Below are positions 56,801 through 64,000 of a stretch of DNA of 64,000 bases, one piece after another. Each line of letters begins with the position of its first letter. Positions within the stretch are counted from its first letter, which is position 1. The notes beneath the pieces were generated by a model. That model was not told the origin of the DNA and ran no database searches. It was given only the letters and a program-made list of their open reading frames with translations. The translations under genes and the position numbers were made by a program. The stretch is from Xylogone sp. PMI_703 (lineage: Eukaryota > Ascomycota > Leotiomycetes): NCBI GenBank assembly GCA_021399445.1, contig JAJTUQ010000003.1, positions 7,936,001-8,000,000 on the forward strand. Reading direction: 5' to 3'.

Positions 56801-59639
56801 GAGCTTGGCTAGGTTGGGAAGGTTGGAATGCTGTTTCTGAGGGGGATCGTCAGGTACAGTGCAGCACAGTGCAGGACGGTTCATGTGCGAGACGTATCGT
56901 GTACAGTGCTCATCTATGGTTCCTTCCTGGATGCAGAGTAGTTCTGGTACCTTCGTACAAAACACCTGGCAGGTGGATATCCATTGAGGCCTTGCCCTTC
57001 TGGGTAGTTGGACTGGTGGGAGAATCAGAAGAGATGGGTGGTTCTTTTCTTGGGCTGGATCAGAAGCTAAAAACCAATAACGGAGGGATAGGCCATTATC
57101 TAATTATGTGGCTCGCACTTGGAACCGGCGATGTGTGGTATGGTACCTGGGAGGTTGTGCAAGTGAGGTCGATGATGTAGTACTCGGTGCATAGGAATAC
57201 ACAGCACCCATACGCAAGTTATTCTACAGTGCTATTGCTCTCCACATTCCCGTGACTGTGGCTTGTCCTTTTTCAGCCTCCTATACGTACAGACTGTAAG
57301 CTCTATTACCGTGCCGCAGTTATCTCTCGTCATCATGGCTGGAGAGGTCTCCTGCACACAAGGGCTGAGGGGACCATCAGGGTATATCTGGCCTCTTGTA
57401 TGACGCACTCTCTGTGGTTTTTGCCGCAGCACCGAATTCTCGGCCTCACCGTAAGGTGATGTCAAGGTCTGGGTGGGAAGACTGAGAAGCGGTCACGATA
57501 AAGTTATCGTACACAATCATAATATTTACAGCAAAAGGGAGCCCAGAGAGGGAGAGGGAGAGGGAGCGCGCGCCGCGAGGGCAGAAACGCGTAAAGAGGC
57601 TACAATAGCGCAGCGGGGGCTGGGCGTGTACTGCGGCCCTGCTGATTGGCTGCCGGCGCGGCTGCATGAGCTAGTGGGCGTCTCCCAATTTCCGAGATCA
57701 ATGCCGTCGAAACAAAACAAAACAGATCCCCCAAATTGAAGGTGCAGCGCGGATAAGGTGCGAAGCATGATAGCATAACAGGATGACAGGAGCTACGGTG
57801 CTGTAGAAGTTGTACGCAGGACGGTGTCAGGTATCAGGTATCAGGAACCCAGAAAATTACACAGTACACAGCGCGCCCAAATCCTGCAATAAGAGGGCCA
57901 ATAATGGGCAATAAAAGTGCGAATTAAGGACGAAAGGGAGCGGACATCCCTCCAATGAACAGGGCGATTGGGAGTTTTGTTCTGGACCTGGGGGCAGCTG
58001 GAGCTTGGTTTGATCCGTTTCCTGAAACATCATCCTCAGCCTTTTTTGGCGGCGAGGTGCCGAGATGTTATGCATGCTTCCTCTCCCACGCTGTGCGGCG
58101 GACCACGGGCCTGGTTGTTTCGAGACATCATCTGACGAATGCCACGTCAGAATTGGCCCTCGACAGCGTAAACAATCACGACCACCAGCCCGCGATGCTC
58201 TCGCTGAGTGGACGCGGGGCCGTGATGGGCAGACGTCGAGGGAGCAGCAACTTGCAAGCAGGAAGAAAAGAGGAGCCTTGGAGGCGAAATCACTGCAGTT
58301 GCGACCAGTGCTGTCGTTGGGCACACCACCATCGACACGAGTCCCCATGCTGCAAATGAGCACAACGGAGGCGTACTGTGGTATTGTTGGCCAGGATCGA
58401 AGATCGATTGCTGCGAGCACCATGCGACCGCTGGTTGTGTTCTCTAGTTCCTGCCCGAGAGCCCGGTACGGTATGTTCTTTTTGTGAGGTTAGAGAGCAA
58501 AAGAAAAGGAGAAAGAGGGAAAAGCAAAGAACTGGTAATTAATTAATCCACGCAGGAAAGAAGAAAGAGAGAGCGAGAGAGAGAAAGAAGGAGGTGAATG
58601 AGAATACCGTAAAAAGGTAAAAAAAAGGAAAAAAGAGACAGCTAGTTGAGGATCTGGCTTTGACATCTCGACAGCTTTTTATGTGAGCTGGCCGACTGAG
58701 AGGCCGTTACATGACTGTCCTGCCCAAGAGAGTACCGTGACCTGAGACAGCGCGCGCCGTCATCACAAACACCACGAGTAATCATTCTTCCACGCGGCGA
58801 GTGGATGTACTTGTAAATAGCGGTAGAGCCTGAGAGTCTGGTAGTCTGGCATACCCGTCTGATCTCTTCCGCAGGACCCAGATTTCCTTTTTCGTTTTTC
58901 AATTGAATTGCTGTGTAAGCTCGTACACAGTACCTTACCTTACTTACAGTACTGTAAGACACGAAGCACTGGAGAGTTTCCTGCACAGTGGCTTTACAGT
59001 ACACTCCTACACCGGCGCTGGATAGACTTCCCCAGCCCAACACATCAGCTTGGTCACGGAGACCATAGAGTACCGTATCATCCTCGCATCCCAAGGTCGT
59101 GGCCGTGGTCGTGATCAACATCCCAGGACCCAACACGGATGGCGCGGTAGGAGGCAGAGCAGAGAACACACTCCCACTCCCCGCTGTCAACCGCACACCA
59201 GTTCGTCCTGCTGTCAAGGGCTTCTTCTCGTCAATTATTCTGTCATCTAATCATATCCACCCATTAAAAGTTGTTCATACAAGTACGAATGAGTACAGGG
59301 CTACGGCTACGGTGGATTCATTACTGGTCAGCTGCTGGGCTGCTAATTAGTGCGGGACATAGGACTCGGGTGCAGGAGCCTCCTTCAGCAGCAACAAGCA
59401 GCACCACCAGATCGGTCGGGCATCTCCTGCATTTCGTCACACCTCCAGTAGTATCCCAGCCCTGTTGTTGCTTGACAGCTCGAAACTCTTGAACCATCTT
59501 TGTTTCTTTTTGCTTTATTTCCCGCGTCGAAAGAATCCTTCCTCCGTCCGAGAGCCACCACGATCTGGTGGTACTGGCTAATTATTAACGCAGGCGCCGC
59601 GGTTCCAGGTGCAAGTCAGACGAGCGAGGTCGAGGTTGC

Positions 59640-60010
59640 AACTTCACCACCGCCTTCCCCTTTTCATCGCCCCAAAACCTCGCTAAGTCGCTTCCCAGGC
59701 GCGAAAAGGGAAATTACAGCAACACAACCCAAACCTTCGCTCTCCCCCCGTCCTGCCTCTCCTCCGACTGGCTCCAACTCCCTCCCTCATCACCCTTCCA
59801 GAAGGCCTTGCCCTCTTCCTTCCAAGATCGCGGGCTTCACCACGCTCGAACCTGCCTGCCCTCACCTCTCTTTGCATCTCTCTCTCGCGCATCCTCACCC
59901 TCGTTGTCACTTCTCCCGCCTCTATCGAACCCTTCACCCCTTTCCCTCTCCCTCTCACCTCGTCCCTCACTCCTTTCTCCCTCACTTTCCGCCAGCCTGC
60001 CCAAACGGCT
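59640..60010 (+). promoter_or_regulatory. Pyrimidine-rich leader of the kinase gene
   Basis: About 370 bp dominated by C and T on the plus strand (CCTCTC, CTCCCTC runs), ending 400 bp before the kinase ATG. Pyrimidine-rich tracts of this kind mark promoters and transcription starts in filamentous fungi. Inference from position and composition. Confidence 0.45.
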
Positions 60011-60408
60011 CGATCCAATCACCACCTTCACACCCAATTGATTCGCCACGAGCTGGCTGCGGCGCCACCCCTAACCCGCGTTGCTCGTCTGGAGATCTTA
60101 CTCGCATCAAACGCAGCATCCATCCTTTCACCAGCCAACACTTTGTTTTGGGCGGGCTCCCTTTATCTCAGCTCAGCTCAGCCGCCAGGAATCTTGTCGA
60201 CCACAGCATCTACTGCCGCGACAAACATCATGAGACTGGGAGGATTGAACTGACAAAAGCCGCAATAAACAATTACAGATCAGAGGAAGAAAAAAAAAGA
60301 AAGGAATATTACACGGCAAATCAGGGGCGTCAACAGACATAACTAGTCCTTGATTGATAGCATCTCGCGGTTCGCGGATTGCGCGCCGAGAACTGAGGAA
60401 ACCAAAAT

Positions 60409-63400
60409 ATGTCTTCAGCGACCTTGCAAGCTACGCCGCATCAGCCTACAACAGTATCTGCTTCACACTCTCCGGTTGCTGCGGGTGCGCCCGCGGTGTC
60501 GAGTCTTCAATATCAGGCCGGCTCGGCATCACCTCAGGACGCCTACTATAACCAGAACGCTGCCAACGGCGCTTCTTCCACCAGGCGACCTAGCGGCAGA
60601 CCTAGTGGCAATGGCACGACGACAAACAACGCACAAGCGACTCAGTATTACTCTTCATCTGGAAGTTCGCCAGTCTCGCAGGCCCCAAATCCCAGGCCGA
60701 TAAACTCGGCAGGCCAGGCTGCTACCGCAGTCACCACGTCTACTGCTTCCTCAGGATACGTAGCAATGGCTCCAGGAGATCACCAACGCGGCGTGCCCCC
60801 AGTCGTGTCACCACGAACCTCATCCAATCGAAACGGGGGAGGTGGAAGCTCGAGAAGGTCAGGGAATGCTCTGGATGAACGTACAGTGGGCTCACCGAGA
60901 GGACCCTCTTCCAACGAAGGTGACAGGAAGACCCGCGAGCGAAGCAATGGACAGGTTAACGGTGGAAATGGGGATGCTACTGCAGATGATGCGGCTCGGT
61001 CGAGACGTAGACAAGCACAGCATGAATCCTTACCATATAGACCCAGCAGCAATCGAGAGAATAGGTCTGCGCCGGGCTCTTCTGCAGCCCAGAGCAGGTC
61101 ACAGGCAGCGGGAGCAGTTGACCCCACGTCTCCAATTGCTCTCTCTCGCGAAGCTAGCGAGGTCTTGAATCGTGTGATTGTCAGCAAGCCAGAAGTGGAT
61201 TTGGATCGGGAGCGTGAGAGAATGGCTGAGACGATACCGTCGCCGCCAATGTCGAATACCAGTCCTGCGTCTGAGCGACCTATGGGCTCCATTGAAGTGG
61301 TTGAAGGCGGCGGTGGTGGTAGCCGTTCGGGTCATCGATCTCGACAGGACCACTCTAGCTCGAAAAGAGAAAGAAATACCAAATTTGGAGATTATTACCT
61401 CGGAGCTACACTTGGTGAAGGTGAATTCGGAAAAGTGAAGATGGGCTGGAAACAAGAAGGAGGCGTACAGGTAAGCCTATCCCTTCTCGTCGTTCGGGCG
61501 GGATTAAGTTTCTTATATTATATATGATCGCTAACACATCTACATAAAGGTTGCAATCAAGCTCATTCGACGGGATAGTGTCGGGACAAACTCGACGAGA
61601 CTCGCTAAGATATACCGTGAAATTGCGATCCTTCGAGAGGTGTCGCATCCGAATATTGTTCGGCTACATGAAATGGTTGAGACAGAACGGCAGATAGGCA
61701 TCATCCTAGAATATGCATCGGGAGGTGAACTTTTTGACTACATTCTCAATAATCGGTATTTAAAGGATAATGCCGCTCGCCGTTTATTTGCACAGCTAGT
61801 CTCTGGAGTTGGATATCTGCATAAGAAGGGCATTGTTCACCGGGATTTAAAACTAGAAAACCTGCTATTAGATCGCAATCGCAACATCATCATTACTGAC
61901 TTTGGTTTTGCAAACACATTCAACCCGGATGATGAACTGAGCGACGAGATTGAATATAACCTATCCAGCCGGGAGTTTGTCAAGAAGATGGAACTAGATA
62001 AGATCTTGCCAGGGGGATATAGGAGAGGCGATCTGATGCAGACGAGCTGTGGAAGTCCTTGCTATGCAGCGCCAGAGCTGGTAGTCAGTGACTCTTTATA
62101 TACTGGACGAAAAGTCGACGTTTGGAGCTGCGGTGTTATATTGGTTAGTTGAGAAGCGTTTGGCCTTGTACTTTTTTCCGTTTTTGTTTTGCTAACCTGA
62201 TTTCCAGTATGCCATGTTAGCGGGCTACCTGCCATTCGACGATGATCCAGCGAACCCAGAAGGAGACAATATTAACCTCCTTTATAAATACATAGTATCA
62301 ACACCGCTGACTTTTCCCGAATATGTCACACCCCATGCACGAGATCTCTTGCGACGCATACTTGTGCCAGATCCACGGAAACGGGCCGACCTCTTCGAGG
62401 TAGCAAGGCATAGCTGGTTAAGTGAATACGCTCATGTTGTTGGATTTATTACTAGCAGCACGACCTCGTCCGGAGACATTGCTCTTGCCACAGTGGCTCC
62501 TGAGGAGCAGACCGACCCCCCACTACTTGCCAGAAGTGCATCTGTCAGAGAACCTTCGTCTAAGGCTCAGAAACCTACATCTGCAGTGGGTGATCTCAGT
62601 CGGAAGCATGGTAACGTCGATCCAGATGCTGAAGAGGCGTTACCCAAATCGTCAAAAGACAACAAGCGGAGAACGGTCCAGGTGGAATATGTTGCGCCTC
62701 GCTCGCAAACTCAACGGGGCGAAGCTGCACCAGCACCGGCCCCAGTTGCTCGTACCCGCGCTCGGTCTGGCAGCCAAGGCCCCGTGGAAGTATCAACCAC
62801 CTTACCGACCAGAAGAGATGTGGCCGCGGAGAAACCATTCCCTCAAGATGGTGCTGCCAGAGATGGACAGCATTCCAACCACGGAAGGCAGCCGTCAAAC
62901 TCACAGTATCAACAAGCACCATCCCGATCCCGCGCTGTATCAGACAACGCATTTGGTACACCATCAATTGCGAGACCACCTACTGGCGGCTCTATGACAT
63001 CAACTGCGAGCAGATCGGGACAATTGCCAACCAGGGGCTCTTACGGTCAGCCAGTAGCACCGACTGTTGCTGGTACGAATGTGCATGGCCGCATGTCTCA
63101 GCCAAAGTCAGGGAAGGGCTATACTATCTCTGCACCAATACCCCAAGAGCAGTTTGGATCCGACTATGGTCGCCCCAGCGTTGCTCAAGTACCGAAAGTA
63201 TCGAGATATGCCGGAAATGTAGACGGAGGGGCCGCACCAGCACCGGAAGTTAAGGGCCACAAGAGATCGAGCACAATTGGTGGTATCTTCAGCAGGACGA
63301 ACTCAATATTTGGGAGAAGCTCAGATAAGAACCAAGAGAAGGCATCCAAGAAGTCGTATCCTCCTGTTAGCATGACTACTATTCCTACAGCTCCAGGTGC

Positions 63401-64000
63401 TGAAACACCACGACAATCTATTGACTCGCGCCGTTCGATATCGTTTGGATTTGGGAAGAAGAGGAGTGGAAGCATCACTGGCTCGCAGACAACGCTTCCA
63501 GAAAAGCCTAGACGGTTCTCTGCATTACTTCCCCAAGCATTCTCTTTGAAAGCGATTGGTTTAGGCAAGGACTCAACCCCGGACACCCCAACTTCAGATC
63601 CTGCATATGACCGAGCGGATTATATGGAACCTCCTCAAACTAGTAGGAGTGACCCGAGAAATCTCACCACCAGAGATCAACAATACCTAGGAAACGGAGC
63701 GTACGAGACCCAGGCAGAGAACAATATGCAAAGAGCAGTTTCAGCAGCAACCCCACCTCAACATCAACGATATCCATCCCAAGGGCAGGGTCAATACGCT
63801 CCTGCAAATTTCCGCTCAGGTGAATCGGCTGTAACCGATTCCCAGACCTCCCTTGACAGACGAGCTCTTTATGCCGAGGGATATAACCAGCATGATCCCG
63901 AGGCGCGCAGGCAACAAGCACCTCCCCCTGCGCGAGCAGGCAAGGGCGTGTTGACGAAGAATAATCGTAGGTTTACTGATGCCTACGAACAAGAGCAAAA
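60409..64000 (+). CDS. kfsA: Kin4/KfsA-type Ser/Thr kinase, 3' end outside window
   Basis: Protein kinase related to yeast Kin4 (spindle-position checkpoint) and Aspergillus KfsA (septation), probably acting at spindle poles or cell tips. Exons: 60409-61470, 61550-62143 and 62208 to the window edge; introns of 79 and 64 nt, both with GCTAAC sites. The last exon is open to 64000, so about 1,149 residues are visible. Seen: a disordered Ser/Gly/Asn-rich N-terminus (about 325 aa), the kinase domain with GEGEFGKV, Lys358, HRDLKLEN (Asp453), DFG (471-473), Thr509 in TSCGSP and APE (518-520). About 35 extra residues between DFG and TSCGSP are typical of Kin4 relatives. The long C-terminal part is disordered and Ser/Pro-rich, with SIFGRSSDKN. 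All catalytic residues are present. Confidence 0.85.

Larger units (their letters stand above)
52069..60408. other. Long intergenic region upstream of the kinase gene
   Basis: 8.3 kb without a supported gene. 52.1-53.1 kb is T-rich and should include the 3' untranslated region of the previous gene. 53.6-54.1 kb is GTAC-rich. 54.5-55.8 kb is AT-rich with small frames (54676-54861, 54981-55265, 55361-55567) that I cannot link into a gene. 56-60.4 kb is GC-richer with purine tracts (57535-57570, 58499-58640) and a pyrimidine-rich leader before the kinase gene. The 280-codon frame at 59500-60342 is Pro/Ser/His-rich because of that pyrimidine bias. Confidence 0.45.

Noticed and set aside
59500..60342. 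280-codon frame upstream of the kinase
   Set aside because: Its Pro/Ser/His/Leu content reflects the pyrimidine-rich leader rather than a protein; it ends about 65 bp before the kinase ATG and shows no domain.
60780..61292. 170-codon minus-strand frame inside the kinase N-terminus
   Set aside because: Shadow of low-complexity coding sequence.
1..64000. CRISPR array, prokaryotic operons, rRNA genes
   Set aside because: No spaced direct repeats, no ribosome-binding sites, no rRNA sequence seen; the gene structures are eukaryotic.

Overview
This is nuclear DNA of a filamentous ascomycete, most likely a leotiomycete; that placement is inference from overall protein resemblance, not a search. 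The evidence is short introns (47 to 141 nt) with GT..AG ends and CTAAC/CTGAC-like branch sites, fungal-type proteins (L-arabinitol 4-dehydrogenase, QxxRW-type GT2 glycosyltransferase, Kin4/KfsA kinase, Rok1), an intron-bearing tRNA-Lys, and AT-rich gene-poor blocks with decayed genes. Nothing suggests a bacterial or viral replicon.

Layout. 1-9.9 kb has mixed composition, no gene I can defend, and GTAC-rich motifs. 9.9-15.8 kb is AT-rich, with a 98-bp hairpin and a broken copia-type gag. 15.8-33.6 kb is the gene-dense core: xylitol dehydrogenase (-), ROK1 RNA helicase (+), tRNA-Lys (-), ATP synthase subunit g (-), L-arabinitol 4-dehydrogenase (-), a D-2-hydroxyacid dehydrogenase (+), a Rab4/Ypt4-like GTPase (-) and an HSD10-like short-chain dehydrogenase (+). 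33.6-41.5 kb is gene-poor, with decayed coding traces. 41.5-43.2 kb carries a four-exon GT2 glycosyltransferase (-). 43.2-51 kb and 52-60.4 kb are long, GC-richer intergenic spans with GTAC motifs and purine or pyrimidine tracts; between them lies a 369-aa conserved-looking protein of unknown function. From 60.4 kb to the window edge runs a Kin4/KfsA-type kinase, cut off at its 3' end.

How the genes relate. Most are unrelated housekeeping genes. The exception is that xylitol dehydrogenase and L-arabinitol 4-dehydrogenase, two steps of the same pentose pathway, lie about 8 kb apart. I assembled exons by hand from splice consensus and reading phase for seven of the protein genes (xdhA, atp20, ladA, the Rab, the SDR, GT2 and kfsA); all phases close.

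The strongest unexplained signal is an exact 11-mer, GTACGGTACAG, present five times (both strands counted) in the GC-richer flanks; I did not find it in the gene core. I found no convincing new multi-gene system. Other leads are the Rab with Thr at the catalytic Gln position, the palindromes in the LAD divergent promoter, the 98-bp hairpin, and the decayed surface-protein-like genes.
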